This document shows, in pieces, positions 20,944 through 32,503 of a stretch of 42,938 nt of DNA. The notes below the pieces were generated by a model that worked only from the letters and a program-made list of their open reading frames with translations, was not told where the DNA came from and did not search any database. Made by a program: the position numbers and the translations under genes. The first letter of the stretch is position 1, and each line of letters begins with the position of its first letter. Origin of the DNA: Chara braunii (taxonomy: Eukaryota; Streptophyta; Charophyceae; Charales; Characeae); contig BFEA01000009.1 of the NCBI GenBank assembly GCA_003427395.1, positions 612,575 to 655,512 of the forward strand, written 5' to 3'.

Positions 20944-23005
20944 CTAGCTCCTGTTACCGCGCCCGGTATGAGTGTTGTGACGTGCTCCGCTCCCTCTCCC
21001 TGCCCCTGCTCCTCTCTGGCCACTCTGACCCCTACCCTGTGGTGCTCGCTCTCTCCCTATGGGTGCAAGGTGTGGGCCTGCTGTGGCTGCTGCTCTCCAA
21101 TGTCTCTCTCTGAGCGCAACTGTCTTGATGGGCTCCGTCTCCATGTCTGCCTCCTCGGCTTGTGCCTCCGTCTCCGACCTCCTTTCACGCTCTCGAACGA
21201 GCTCCGCCAACCGCTGCTGCTCAGCTGCAACTTGCCGTCTCGCCCCCTGTGGCATATGCAAATCATCCTTGCCCGATATGTACTCTAGTCCCTGACGTCT
21301 ATCCTAGATGGCTGATTGGGCCGGATATGCCTCCACCCTCTCGGTCCTCCTCATCCCAATTTTATCCAATCCGAGTATACGTCGTCTAGCCTCACTCGCA
21401 CCCACTGCAGGCACTCCCTCCTCCGATGGTCCTCGTGCGAACAGCCCCTGTCCTCTGCTGTAGTCCCTCCTCGGACGGTTCGTCACTCGTCTGCAAGACG
21501 ACCACCCCCCAAAACGGCCACCTCGATGACTTGAAGAAGATCCCCGCCCGGTGCCTCGACCACCAGTCGGTGGAAGACTTGTGGCCAGCGCCGGTCCCTG
21601 ATACAATGCTGGAGATAAAGGGCGTTGCGGTGGCTGCATCTGGCTGCTGGCAACCCCACCTGAAAACACTGCTGCCTGACTGTCCAAGGACTCCCGCTCA
21701 CAGATGTCGGAGTGCGATGATCCAGTCCACCTAGGGCTCACTGGTGCCCACGTGGGAGGCGAGGCCAGCCCACCGGTGCACGGGAAAGGGTCCTCCGTCC
21801 CCAACCTCTCCAGCTGCTCCGGATGTAAAGTGGTCGGTGTGCACTCCCCCGATTCCCCGCCATCCCACCGAGGCATCTCCCCGGAGTACCCACTAGGAAA
21901 GAAAGAGACCGGGCGGCCCGAGTCAGCATGCCATCTAGTCTCGCCATCTCGCACCAATGGGGGCCTGACAATCATCGCAAGGGACATGTCGACTCGTGCA
22001 CCTCGTGGAGATGATCCTTGCCTGCTAGCGTCGCTCATGCCATTGTGCCCTGCGTGGATCCCTGCTCCCTCCTCAACCTGTGTTGCGTCATCCTCCAAAG
22101 GCACACTGCCATCGTCCACATCTCCTCCTCCCCTCCATGAATCCCACCATCTATATCAGTCGCACATAAGCCAACTACGACGTCGTGTAGGATATCCACA
22201 GCTCGTGAGTCTGCTCCGACTGTCTCAAGAGCCCCAACATCACCACCCTCGCATCGCACCTCTGCCTGCCCCCCGCCGCCAACCTCCACTCCGCATGTGT
22301 CAGCACCACCACCCTCAACATGGGAGGGGGGCTGCATGGTGTCTAAACTCGCTCTACCCTCAACATGGGAGGGGGGTTGCATCGTGTCTAAGCTCGCTCT
22401 ACCCTCAACATGGGAGGGGGGCTCATCAATAGTCTGTGCACGCGCTCCAATCGTCTCCAACTCCCTCTGCCTCCGCTGCTCGGCCTCATACGCCTCTCTG
22501 CCCTCTCATCGAGGCATAGACTATAACAAAGCCTCCTCCTCGCGATCCAGGCGAGCGTCCCTCTCCTCAACTGTCTCCTCCCTCTCCCTGACATTCGTCC
22601 TGTACTCGGCTCTGTCACCCATTCTGCATCGTAAGATAGGTGAGCCTCCATATGAACCCGCGATATCGAAATCGCTGGTGCGCAGGTCCGATGTCGCGGC
22701 CTGAGCGGGGCAACCGTATGACGGAGTCCGCTCCACGAACGATCCTGAGGGTGCTGAGACGCCGAACCGCCACACTCTGCCAACCTCTTCGACCGCTAAA
22801 GCTGTTGTGACTGCTCCCTCGAGTGGTAGCTCGGATCGAACCGACGGTCCCGAAGGCGGTCATCGTCAACTGCCTCGTCCTCATGATTCGAGTCCACCCC
22901 TAAGACTTTCCTCGCGTGTGGGGGAACGTCTCGAGCATCGACTCCACGCCTTAGCCCGCTTGGGGTCGTCGAGTGGCGAGGTTTTTTAACCAATTGGAAG
23001 CACAT
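20944..23005 (-). pseudogene. Low-complexity companion ORF downstream of the hAT transposase
   Basis: Three minus-strand frames follow each other: about 23005-22796, 22775-22035 and 22119-20944. Their composition is protein-like but low in complexity. Visible parts are an acidic start with NHEDEAVDDDRLRDRRF, a charged helix (YRTNVREREETVEERDARL) and three 15-residue repeats (PPSHVEGRASLDTMQ). A Ser/Gly/Arg-rich middle (GGRGTGRGSSSSHRGGRFGG) and a coiled-coil-like end (QQRLAELVRERERRSETEAQ) with an RG-rich tail follow. In-frame stops (for example TAG at about 21301) and frameshifts break it. It may be a second protein of the same element or exons of an adjacent gene. No family is recognised. 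Confidence 0.45.
22312..22440 (-). repeat. In-frame 45 bp tandem repeat, three units
   Basis: Copies start at 22312, 22357 and 22402, exactly 45 bp apart, and encode PPSHVEGRASLDTMQ on the minus strand. A period divisible by three, with near-identical copies, means the expansion kept the frame open. This supports the block having been coding. Confidence 0.8.
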
Positions 23006-23098
23006 TTTTCATGTAGAAGCGCATTTTCAACACTTTGAAAACTTATCACTCAAAGCTTTAGATACAGCACAACATATTCACAAGGTGCCGCGCGGTAC

Positions 23099-25475
23099 TT
23101 AGGAGAGATATCCGATTGTGACTTGTTGTGCTTCGCACCTATTGATTAAGCTCCAGTTTCTACCCTGTGCCCCGCCTGCAACATCGTCCGTGATGATGGA
23201 CGTCCGTGGTGCATGGCCGTCCGATCCGCCGCCGTTCGTGAAGTATACCTTGCTCCACCGTCTTGTCGGTGCCCCCGCAATGTCCTCTGGGTCCATCCAA
23301 TCGTCCTCTCCATCCTGATCGACTACCAGAGAACCCTCTGCTGCTGCGTGGGATGGGGGAGGGGTCACATGGTCGAAAGGGGGCAGAGTGGCTGCCCTAT
23401 CCCTAAATATGATTAACACCTCTCGTGGACGGCTTATGTCATCCTTACGAAAGTCCTCGATCTGCCTCCAAATCTCTCGATTGCCGACGGTACCAACAGG
23501 TCTCGCCCCCCACACCTCAGGCTCAGGATCACCGTCCTCCTCATCCTTGTCCGGTCGCCCTCGATCCCTGTCGAGGTTGACGCCATCCATGATCCACGGA
23601 AGCACATACCCGCCACCCTGCTGCCTACACGGAGCCAGTTTGAGATTTGTGGTAATCTCCAGCTAGCCAAGCCGGTTCCGCTTTGTCGTCTGAATGCGCT
23701 TGTGGGCCGCCCAATTCCTCTCCGCAGGAGAGGCTGACGTCCACACGTGCATCACACGGATAGCGATGACACGTAACTCTGGGTGGCCAGTCCAATGGGC
23801 GAACCACCATGCCACACAATGGTCCGTCTCCTGATCGCCGTCACAATCCTCCGCCTCCGCATCCGATACCAGCCGATCACCCCAATCTCCTCTGCGCGCA
23901 TGAAATCGACACATTTGGTCACGGACAACGAGGTAATCCCCGCCTATTGGATCACCTCCAGTTTGGGCAAGGAGGAAACGATCACACTTTTGTACAACCT
24001 CCGCATCCTCCGGCGTGGTGTGGAGGGACTCGTAGTACCTCAAGGACCGTCGGCGGGGGTTGAGGAGATGGGCCACAACGTGCGAGGGCTCCAACATGTG
24101 CATGAGCTGCATCTCGACCTCCCGCACGCACGGGGTCAGTAGATCAGTCGGCACATCGTCCATCTTCTTCAAAAGCTGAATGAGATGCCGACTTCACTCG
24201 TAGACGATGGACATCATCATCCCTCCTTTGTCCATCCACCTCAGGAGCTGATGGATGGGCTCCATCACACGGATCGCGAACTCCACAAGACGCCAGAACT
24301 CACCACCGAGAATCTGGAGACGAACCAATCTCACTTGGGGCAACAGCCTCCGCTCCCACAGGATACTTGCTAGGTGTCGTCATGCAACGTCGCCTCAAGC
24401 AAGTTGCGTCCCCCAACCAGACAAGTCAGCATCATGAAAACTGATGTGAAAAGAGTCTCAACTGGCTGAACGAGCGAAACGCGTGGGCTTTTCCTCTTGT
24501 AAAGGGCGAGAGCTGCGCCGTACGATTTAATAAATCGCACCATCGCTCTTGCACGGATGATGGTGTCAGTGGCCCAACCCACTTGTGTCCCAATGTCAAC
24601 ATCAAGTTGCAGGCATGGGTCGAGCAGGGGAGCCAAGTGATGCGCAACACAACTAGATCAGGGTCTGTGGCGAGCAAATGAACAGCCACTGTGTAATTAC
24701 TGGTGGATTCTGTGCAGAAGGCTATGACGTCCTTGGCAAGGAAGGACTCGATGATGGCCCTCCACCTGTGGAACACAATGGCGCCCGTCTCGGGTACGGA
24801 ATCGTTGCAACATATGGTGGCATACAGCAGGGCGCCACTTGCGCCCGCGGCAAGGAAGTTCACGATGAGCCACGCATCACGGGACTTTCTACCATCCGAC
24901 AAGATGGTGGCGTTGTTGTAAGTAAACGACTCTTGGACCTCCCGTAGCAAAGTCGGCACCTTAGCCCTCTGCGAAGGAACTCCATCTCCGCCGATTTGCT
25001 TCAAGGGAGAAAATTGCATTTACACTCCTTTAGGCAACTTTGACGCTGCCTTCCGGACGTCTCTCCACGACTTCCTCCTGAAGGTGTTGAAAGGAATACC
25101 CGAGTCGTAGATCCACTGCAAGAACTTGTCGATGAAGAATCGACTGCTTTTGGATGCATCATAGACCTCATCGATCTTGCTTTGACAGACCCTTTTCCTG
25201 GGTTGAGTCGCAGCCTGGTCAGCCTCTCCCATCGGCCTCTTCCCCTGTCGCCTCGCAGGGTCCGCCCCATGTGACGTCATCACGACCTCCCCTAGCAACT
25301 CCACCCCCTCGCGCTCCATCTCATCCAGCACGTCCTGCACTTCATCCCTGCCTGCAGCGGAAGGTGGCGCTCGCGATCGTGCACCTCCTGGAACTGTTCG
25401 TGAGTCTCTTATGTCGTGCTCCTCCATGTACGTACGAATGGAAGTATGATGTCGGTCATCAAATTTGTAGTCCGT
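23099..25475 (-). pseudogene. hAT-family transposase (DUF659 and hAT C-terminal dimerisation), broken
   Basis: The order on the minus strand is a basic/acidic linker with RRQGKRPMGEADQ and a helix FIDKFLQWIYDSGIPFNTF (25.3-25.1 kb). DUF659 follows, with ATILSDGRKSRDAWLIVNFL (about 24.9 kb, the 'sDGW.d....liNfl' core with W lost), then LPCSTHACNLML and RAMVRFIKSYGAALALY. An EFWRLVEFAIRVMEPIHQLL helix comes next. The hAT dimerisation block CVAWWFAHWTGHPELRVIAI to SPAERNWAAHKRIQTTKRNR lies at 23.8-23.67 kb, and an acidic tail runs to 23.1 kb. The encoded enzyme would cut and paste hAT DNA in the nucleus. Stops at about 25020, 24199 and 23660 and two frameshifts (near 24.57 and 24.37 kb) inactivate it. 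The N-terminal BED finger is missing because the frame is cut at 25475 by the large inverted repeat. Confidence 0.85.
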
Positions 25476-26745
25476 TGTAGGGTCCTACCCTGTTAGACTT
25501 TCGAGCCTGAGTTGACCCGCTCCGGGTCCCAATTAGCTCTGCTCCGCTCGATCTCATGCTCAGCGCGCGGAGCGTTCGTCACAGGGGCACCCCCACCTAG
25601 TGTTTTGCGATCGATGGGGATGGGTCATTTTGTGAGAGAGCTTCGACATTGGCGATGTAGCTCCGCCCTCTCGCCCGATGGTAGACTCGCCAAAACATTC
25701 CGTCGACCGTGATTTTTCTTCGTGCTTTGAGGTGTTATCATGCAATTGCTTCTTCCAATGCTCATGCAGTCCAGGGGGTTTTATTGAAAGTCTTTCTTCT
25801 TTTATGCGCAAGCCAAGCGTCATCCTTGGGCCACGCATGCATTCACTAAGCCTGGAGTCCTCAAAACCTTGTTGAGCGCGCGGTCACCCTTCGGCTTGGG
25901 CCCGCGGACCATGTCTCACGGTCCCCCTACGCCTCCCTAGGGCTTTGCCTGCCCCCCTCTTTTGCCGTCCTACCTGCAACTTTCGTTGTCGCGTACGTCA
26001 AGTATGTCTCTCTTTGTCAAACTCTTGCATTTTCCTATACAACCCTTAGTCTTTTCGGGGCCCCATCCCGCATAGATGCCCGAATTTTTCGTTTTAGTCT
26101 AGACGACCTTCTAGGTCGCCTTATATCTTTGTCATTTGCTATAGCCGACTTCGCTTTACACAAACATGCTCAAGCAATTATTCAAGGGCAAGGGTTAAGT
26201 CCACAACCCATTTGTCCTTATTCCCACTTTCTCTGTGCCGCCCGGCATTCCTGGGACCCACTCCCGCTCGATGTCTCTTTAAGCTACTTACCTGCACATT
26301 CACCACAAATTATGCAAGGCATCCCCCATATGGGGTCAACACATAATCCCTCCCACAAGCCGAAGTTCATTTTCCTTAGCCCTTTGTGCTTTCCTTTTCC
26401 TCTTCTCAATCCAGGTCAATCTCTTCCCTAAGTCATGCGGTCAGGGTGATGGTTGAGTCAATCTGACCTTGACAAAAGTATCAACTCTTTCTAGTCCCTC
26501 TTTCGGACTTGCCTCCTTTCAATTACTCAAGCGTCTTCTCCCTTTCCTTCCCTTGCCCACTTTCTCCATTAAGTGAGGGCAGATTCCTTTCACTGTTCGT
26601 TTCTTGGCAATGTAACAGGTGAGTGGGGGAAGGCTAGTTATATGCCAAGAGGGGCGAGGGGGATGGGGTAAAGTCAAGGCATTTAGAGTATGAGAGAGAG
26701 ATGATGAAGGGGGCAGGGAAGCGGTGGAAGGAGAAGAAAGGTGTG

Positions 26746-26748
<3 letters not shown>

Positions 26749-26828
<80 letters not shown>
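26749..26828 (+). repeat. (GA)n microsatellite in left arm
   Basis: An almost uninterrupted GA run of about 80 bp. Its mirror partner is the (CT)n run at 34090-34175. Confidence 0.95.
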
Positions 26829-26830
<2 letters not shown>

Positions 26831-26989
26831 CCTACTCTTAGTCAATTTGCCACCTACTTGTCCTACCGCCCTACCCAAGATCCTCTTTCTACACCTTGCC
26901 TCTTTGTGCCCCGTAGGTCATGGCCTTTGGTTGGTGGACGAGGTGATGGGGGAAGGGGGAGTGCAGCGGTCGGATATGGAGGATGGTTG

Positions 26990-27560
26990 AGGAAGATGGA
27001 GCAGGGAGATGGTGCGAGGTGGTTGGCTACGGTGGATGGGTGAAGAAGATGGAGGAGGAAGATGGTGTGAGGTGATTGGCTATGGTGGATGGGTAAAGGA
27101 GATGGAGGAGGGAGCTGGAGTGAGGTGGTTGGCTATGCTGGATGGGCGAAGAAGATGGAGGAGGAAGATGGTGCGAGGTGGTTGGCTATGGTGGATGGGT
27201 GAAGGAGATGGAGGAGGGAGATGGTGTGAGGTGGATGGCTATGGTGGATGGGTGAAGAAGATGGAGGAGGGAGATGGTGTGAGGTGGATGGCCATGATGG
27301 ATGGAGGGAGATGGTGTGAGGTGGATGATTGTGGCGGATGGGTGAAGAAGATGGAGGAGGGAGATGGTGTGAGGTGGATGGCTATGGTGGATGGGTGAAG
27401 GAGATGGAGAAGGGAAAGGGTGTGATGGCTATGGTGGATGGGTGAAGAAGATGGAGGAGGGAGATGGTGTGAGGTGGATGGTTATGGTAGATGGATGAAG
27501 GAGATGGAGGAGAAAGACAGTGTGAGGTGGTTGGTTATGGTGGATGGGTGAAAAAGATGG
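26990..27560 (+). repeat. 53 bp minisatellite, about 10 units (left arm)
   Basis: The unit is GATGGAGGAGGGAGATGGTG, then TGAGGTGGATGGCTATGGTG, then GATGGGTGAAGAA. Measured spacing is 53 bp (for example 27231 to 27284). Because 53 is not a multiple of three, translation cycles through three frames. The 129-codon open frame here survives only because the unit lacks stop codons, so it is not a gene. Some units are shortened. Confidence 0.9.
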
Positions 27561-28008
27561 TGTGAGGTGGCCGATACTTCGTCCTACTTCACGCGTCCGG
27601 CTTCGTCTCCCAGGTCTTCCCTTGCCCTGAACTTCAAAAACTTCGGACTTGCAGTACTAGCCCTACAGCAGATATGCAGAAAGCACATACTTTGCAAAAA
27701 AACACTGATTTTAGAGAACGCAGTCCTTGCAGATCTGCAGATCTGCAAATTTTGTAGATTTTGTTGTTTTTGCTATTTTTGCCTAAGGAGGAGAACCGAA
27801 AAACACAAGCTTGCATTTCCCAACCTAAACGAGGTCAGAATCAGTCCTATTTTGGTGGGCTCTCTGTCTGTGCCCTATGGAAGGACCTTACCAAAATTGG
27901 TCGGATTCCTTCATCGGATGCCCATACTTGTCGTTTTCGGGTGTTGTCCGGGCCTCAAGGTGAACAGTTCGGTGAAGTCCATTTCCTGTTTTTGCAGTGA
28001 AATAGACT

Positions 28009-28039
28009 CAGATGACCTGCAGGTTCTGCATGTCATCTG
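28009..28039. other. Hairpin in the inner left arm
   Basis: CAGATGACCTGCA, a 5-base loop and TGCATGTCATCTG form a 13 bp stem with one mismatch. The equivalent site in the right arm is a perfect stem. Confidence 0.7.
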
Positions 28040-28155
28040 TTTATGTCTAGGATATGAGGTATGAGAAGTCCCAGTTCTCCTATCCTTGGTTTGACAGATC
28101 TTGGCCAAAGTGCCCCCTGGTCGCATTGGCCTTTTAGTCCCATTTTTTGGGCCGG

Positions 28156-29150
28156 TGTCGGGACCTGTGGATCCCGAATAACGTCCTGGCACTTGAGAGC
28201 CGATATAGAGCTAGGTTGTGCACAACAAAGAAATCTGGAGTAAGGAGACAAGAGAGAGAGAAAATACAAAGGACTAGGACGGAACCGCCGAGAGGAGTGA
28301 TGCCCTGGGCTGAGTACCGTAGGGAGAAAGAACAGGCAACAGCAAGCAAGTAAGGGACGGGACACAGGCACATAGGGGCATAGTATGGGGCCAAGAGGGC
28401 CATCTGAACTCGGCATGACAAGGATCCGAGGGGCCATTAAATTAGCTAGCGCTGCACGGCGGATGACAAGAGAATAGGGAAGCCGAGAGGTGGACAGCCC
28501 TGGTGGCCGCGGGACGCTAGAAAATAAAGGCCCAACATGGGGGCCGCCTATGACAATTAACGGAAACTATGGATTAGAGGTTCGAGACCGGAGAAACCGG
28601 CGCGCGCGAGGCCTGAGAAGAGACAAGGGAAAAGGGGTCACCATAGGGATGTAGACACCAAAAGAACATGAGACACCTTGAGAAAAGGCACAAGGGGTCA
28701 CGTGAGAATAAGTAAAAATAATGGTAGAGGGGGGAACTTCAGCCCGTCACACTCACATTTACATGAGGTGTGCTCATGCTGCCCAAGTGAGCTCATAAGA
28801 GCACTTCTCTCACTTGGAGAGAGGAGAGGGGAACCCCTGCCAGTTTGGGAGCTTAGAGGAGACTGTGGACTAGTGTGGAGAACTCTAGAGGGTAGTGGTA
28901 GTGAGGCTGGCCTAAGGAGGTGATCTGCCATAGCCCCAGTTTGTGAGGAAGGAGGAGAGGGTAGAGGGGGCCTCATTAGCCCTCCTAGAGGGGAGGACTC
29001 TATAACCATAGTGGAAGGAGCTTGCAATAGCTTGGGAGAGGTACAAAGAGGAAGGAGAAAAGGGACTTGAGGAAGGAGAAAGCCATAGCTAAGGTGACAC
29101 TTGTACAAGGAAGGACGAGGTTTCATCAAGATTGGTGCTCCAACTCCAAG
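28156..29150 (+). mobile_element. LTR-like module, short copy
   Basis: It begins TGTCGGGACCTGTGGATCCC, with an internal TCGGGA/TCCCGA inverted pair. The same start recurs at 40294. Its last ~400 bp (CATGCTGCCCAAGTGAG, CATAGCCC, a TTAGCCCTCCTAGAGGG-like segment, GGACTC) aligns block by block with 42565-42880. It encodes nothing recognisable. The TG-start, promoter-sized length and recurrence fit an LTR or LTR fragment, with the interior between the shared ends about 1.6 kb shorter than in the copy at 40.3 kb. Confidence 0.55.
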
Positions 29151-29174
29151 ATACTAAGGAGTTGAGTGGAAAGA

Positions 29175-29405
29175 AGGAAATTATTTTTCTTTTTCTTCTT
29201 CTTTTTCTTTTTCTTCTTCTTCTCCTTCCTCTTCTTCTTCTTCTTCTTTCTTCTTCTCCTTTTTCTTCTTCTTCCGCTTCCTCTACTTCTTCTTTTTCTT
29301 CTTCCTCTTTTTCTTCCTTCATCTTGCCCCCCTTCTCTTCCTTCCTCTACTCCTCCAATGATCTTTCATCGACATTCTCTTTGTCTTCTTCTTCATCATT
29401 TCTCT
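29175..29405 (+). repeat. Polypyrimidine (CTT/TTC) tract
   Basis: About 230 bp is almost entirely C and T in TTCTTCTTC-type runs, followed by TTTCTCTCTCC. It separates the LTR-like module from the tandem arrays. Serine/leucine/phenylalanine frames through it are artefacts. Such tracts can form triplex DNA or act as splicing pyrimidine tracts; neither is shown here. Confidence 0.9.
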
Positions 29406-29479
29406 CTCCATAGGAACTTTCCAAAGCTTAGAGTAGATGGTAGGAGGTTTTCTCACTAGTAATGGTCTCCCCATAGACT

Positions 29480-30470
29480 CATCCTACATTCTCGTGTGAA
29501 TCTCCACTTCCCACCTTGTGATTTCATGCATTAGAGTGAGCTTCACTCACTCTCCTCTCACTTTCACTCCATTTCTTCACTTAGGAAAAAATTGCAACTC
29601 TTGTTTGTGCTTAATCTAGTGTTGTGATGATATTTCCCTCTTATTTAGTCTATTTCTCCACTCCCATATGAATCGCCATTTCCCACCTTGTGATTCCATG
29701 CTTTAGAGTGAGTTTCACTAACTCTCGTCTCATTTTCTCTCCATTTCCTCACTGAGGAGCAAATCACAACTCTTAATTTTTGCTTAATCTAGTGTTAGGA
29801 TGATGTTTCTCTCTTGTTTAGTCTATTTTTTCACTCCCATGTGAATCGCCACTTCCCACCTTGTGATTTCATGCATCAGAGTGAGTTTCACTCACTTTCC
29901 TCTCACTTTCACTTCATTTCTTCACTTAGGAGCAACTCTTGTTTGTGCTTAATCTAGTGTTGTGATGATGTTTCCCTCTTGTTTAGTTTATTTCTTCACT
30001 CCCATATGAATCGTCACTTCCCACCTTGTGATTCCATACTTTAGAGTAAGTTTCACTCACTCTCCTCTCATTTTCTCTCCATATACACACTTAGGAGCAA
30101 ATAGCAACTCTTGTTTGTGCTTAATCTAGTGTTGGGATGATGTTTCCCTCTTGTGTAGTCTATCTCTTCACTCCCATGTGAATCACTACTTCCCACCTTG
30201 TGATTCCATGCTTTAGAGTGAGCTTCACTCACTCTCCTCTCAGTTCCTCTCCATTTCTTCACTTTGTTTATGCTTAATCTTGTGTTTTGATGATGATTTC
30301 CTCTTGTTTAGTCCATTCCTTCACTCCCATGGGAATCACAACTTCCTACTTTGTGATTTCATGCTTTAAAAACAGTTTCAATCACTCTCCCCTCACTTTC
30401 TCTTTATTTCTTCACTTATGAGCAAATCACAACTTTAATTTTTAATTATAATAGTGCTTTTATGATTCCT
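29480..30470 (+). repeat. ~172 bp tandem array, about 6 units
   Basis: The block CTTCCCACCTTGTGATTYCA recurs with CCCACC starting at 29510, 29682, 29855, 30020 and 30192, and a decayed copy at 30345. Spacing is 165-173 bp, shrinking to about 153 in the last. Units also share CACTCTCCTCTCACTTTC, CTTAGGAGCAAATC and CTTAATCTAGTGTTGTGATG. Confidence 0.9.
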
Positions 30471-30489
30471 TTCACTGACTTTGCTCAGT

Positions 30490-31035
30490 TCTCTCACATG
30501 ATGATGTTCTGTTTTATTCTTGGTTGATTACATGAGTTTCGTGCGTGTGTTTGGGCTAGTCTCACTCACATGTGTGACTCATCTCTCACACGATGATGTT
30601 CCGTTTCATTCTTGGTTGCTTACATGAGTGCGTTTGAGCAAGTTTCACTCATATGTGTGGCTCATCTCTCATGTGATGATGTTCCGTTTCATTCTTGGTT
30701 GCTTACATGAGCTTCATGCATGTGTTTGAACAAGTCTCACTTACATGTATGACTCATCTCTCACATGATGATGTTCCGTTTCATTCTTGGTTGCTTACAT
30801 GAGCTACATGCATGTGTTTTAGCAAGTCTTAATCACCTGTGTGGTCCATCTCTCACATGATGATGTTCCATTTCATTCTTGGTTGCTTACATGAGCTTCA
30901 TGCATATGTTTCAGCAAGTCTCACTCACATGTGTGGCTCATCTCTCATATGATGATATATTCCGTTTCATTCTTGGTTGCTTACATGAGCTTCATGCAAG
31001 TGTTTGCGCAAGTCTTACTGACATGTGTGGCCCAT
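30490..31035 (+). repeat. ~92 bp tandem array, about 6 units
   Basis: GATGATGTTCCGTTTCATTC, TTGGTTGCTTACATGAG and CAAGTCTCACTCACATGTG recur. Starts are at 30500, 30592, 30675, 30767, 30859 and 30951, so most spacings are exactly 92 bp. Copies are similar enough to suggest recent homogenisation. Confidence 0.9.
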
Positions 31036-32160
31036 CCCTCACTTGGTGATTGTCTGATTCATACTTGGCTGCTCCACTACTCATGTGCATGTGTTCTCAC
31101 TAGTCACACTCTCATTTTGTCAAGTTCATGCACTTGGTGATTGTCCGATTCATACTTGGCTGTTCCACTACTCATGGGCATGTGATCTTACTAGTCACAC
31201 TCTCAATTTGTCTCACTTTGTCAAGTTCATGCACTTGGTGATTGTCCGATTCATACTTGGTTGTTCCACTACTCATGGGCATGTGATCTCAATCGTCACA
31301 CTCTCACTTTGTCTAGTTGATGCACTTCGTGATTGTCCTATTCATAGTTGGTTGTTCCACTACTCATGGGCATGTGATCTCACTAGTCACACTCTCACTT
31401 TGTCAAGTTCTTGCACTTGGTGATTGTTCGATTCATACTTGACTGTTCCACTACACACATGCATGTGTTCTCACTAGTCACACTCTCATTTTTTCAAGTT
31501 CATGCACTTGGTGATTGTCCGATTCATACTTCGCTGTTTCACTACTTACATGCATGTATTCTCACTAGTCACACTCTCACCTTGTCAATTTTATACACTT
31601 AATGATGGTCCGATTCATACTTGGTTGTTCCACTACTCATGTGCATGTGTTCTCACTAGTCACACTCTCACCTTGTCAATTTCATGCACTTGGTGATGAT
31701 TGTCCGATTCATACTTGGCTGTTCCACTACTCATGTACATGTGTTCTCACTAGTCACACTCTCACCTTGTCAATTTCATACACTTGATGATGGTCCGATT
31801 CATACTTGGTTGTTTCACTACTCATGTACGTGTGTTCTAATTAGTCATACTCTCATTTTGTCAAGTTCATGCACTTGGTGATTATTCGATTCATACTTGG
31901 CTGTTCCACTAGTCACATGTATGTGTTCTCCCTAGTTGCACTCTTACTTGTCAATCTCATGCACTTGGTGATAGTCCGAATCATACTTGGTTGTTCCCCC
32001 ACTCACATGTTTGTGTTCCCACAAGTCACATTCTCGTTTTGTCAATTTCAGGCACTTGGTGATGGTCCGATTCATTCTTGACTTTTCCACTTGGCGTATG
32101 CATGTGCTCTCACTGATCACACTCTTGTCTTGTCCATTTCACACGCTTGGTGTTAGTCCG
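31036..32160 (+). repeat. ~91 bp tandem array, about 13 units
   Basis: CACTTGGTGATTGTCCGATT, CATACTTGGCTGTTCCACTA and TCACTAGTCACACTCTCA recur. Starts lie near 31041, 31132, 31233, 31323, 31415, 31506, 31597, 31688, 31782, 31873, 31963, 32054 and 32145. Spacing is 90-94 bp with one 101 bp unit. The period is one more than a multiple of three, so the 60-110 codon frames here switch register at each unit and are not genes. Confidence 0.92.
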
Positions 32161-32386
32161 ACTCACCCTCGGACAACCGACTTGACATACACATGGCCTA
32201 GCAGGACCCCGTGCTCTAATCGAACACGGTGAGTAGGGAGTGAGAAAAATGATTGTTTCCTTGCTAGGACTGCGGTTGTTGCTGCTGCAGTGCATAACAA
32301 TGTTTACATCTGCTGCTTATGACTGACCAAGACCCTTGCTGCGGCTGCTGCTACGGAAAAACCGACGGCCAACCTCCGGAACACTG
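32161..32386. other. Unique right edge of the core
   Basis: About 225 bp follows the arrays, with CTGCTGCAGTGC and GCTGCGGCTGCTGCTACGG segments. It contains no gene, and no counterpart is found at the left edge of the core. If the core is an LTR-type element, its 3' end should lie here, but a clear CA-ending terminal repeat is not visible. Confidence 0.4.
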
Positions 32387-32503
32387 GCCGGTCCAAAAAT
32401 GGGAGCAAGGGGTCAATGTGACCGGGGGGGTAATTTGGCCAAGTCCCGTTCAACCAAGGATGTGGGGGCTGGGACTTCTCAGACCTCATATCCTAGGCAT
32501 AAA

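Larger units (their letters stand above)
25476..28155 (+). repeat. Left arm of the giant inverted repeat
   Basis: The outer ~400 bp carries GCTCCGCCCTCTCGC and GTCATCCTTGGGCCACGCAT; the same segments occur inverted near 35.0 and 34.82 kb. Then come a pyrimidine-rich stretch, a (GA)n tract, a 53 bp minisatellite and an inner ~600 bp segment ending CCCATTTTTTGGGCCGG. The core module begins at the next base. The element family is unknown. Frames inside (for example 165 codons at 27567-28064) have no recognisable domain. Confidence 0.75.

Noticed and set aside
21704-22432. 242-codon plus-strand open frame
   Set aside because: It lies antisense to the companion ORF. The 45 bp repeat and charged helix make sense on the minus strand, while the plus frame is proline/serine/histidine-rich filler.
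27009-27398. 129-codon tryptophan/glycine-rich open frame
   Set aside because: It is a translation of the 53 bp minisatellite. The period is not a multiple of three and the unit simply lacks stop codons.
29132-29459. Leucine/serine/phenylalanine-rich open frames suggesting membrane segments
   Set aside because: They are translations of a polypyrimidine tract.
31085-31423. 112-codon open frame in the 91 bp array
   Set aside because: The reading register changes at each unit, so no consistent protein repeat exists.
29480-32160. CRISPR-like array
   Set aside because: The repeats are contiguous head-to-tail satellite units with no unique spacers, and the context is eukaryotic.
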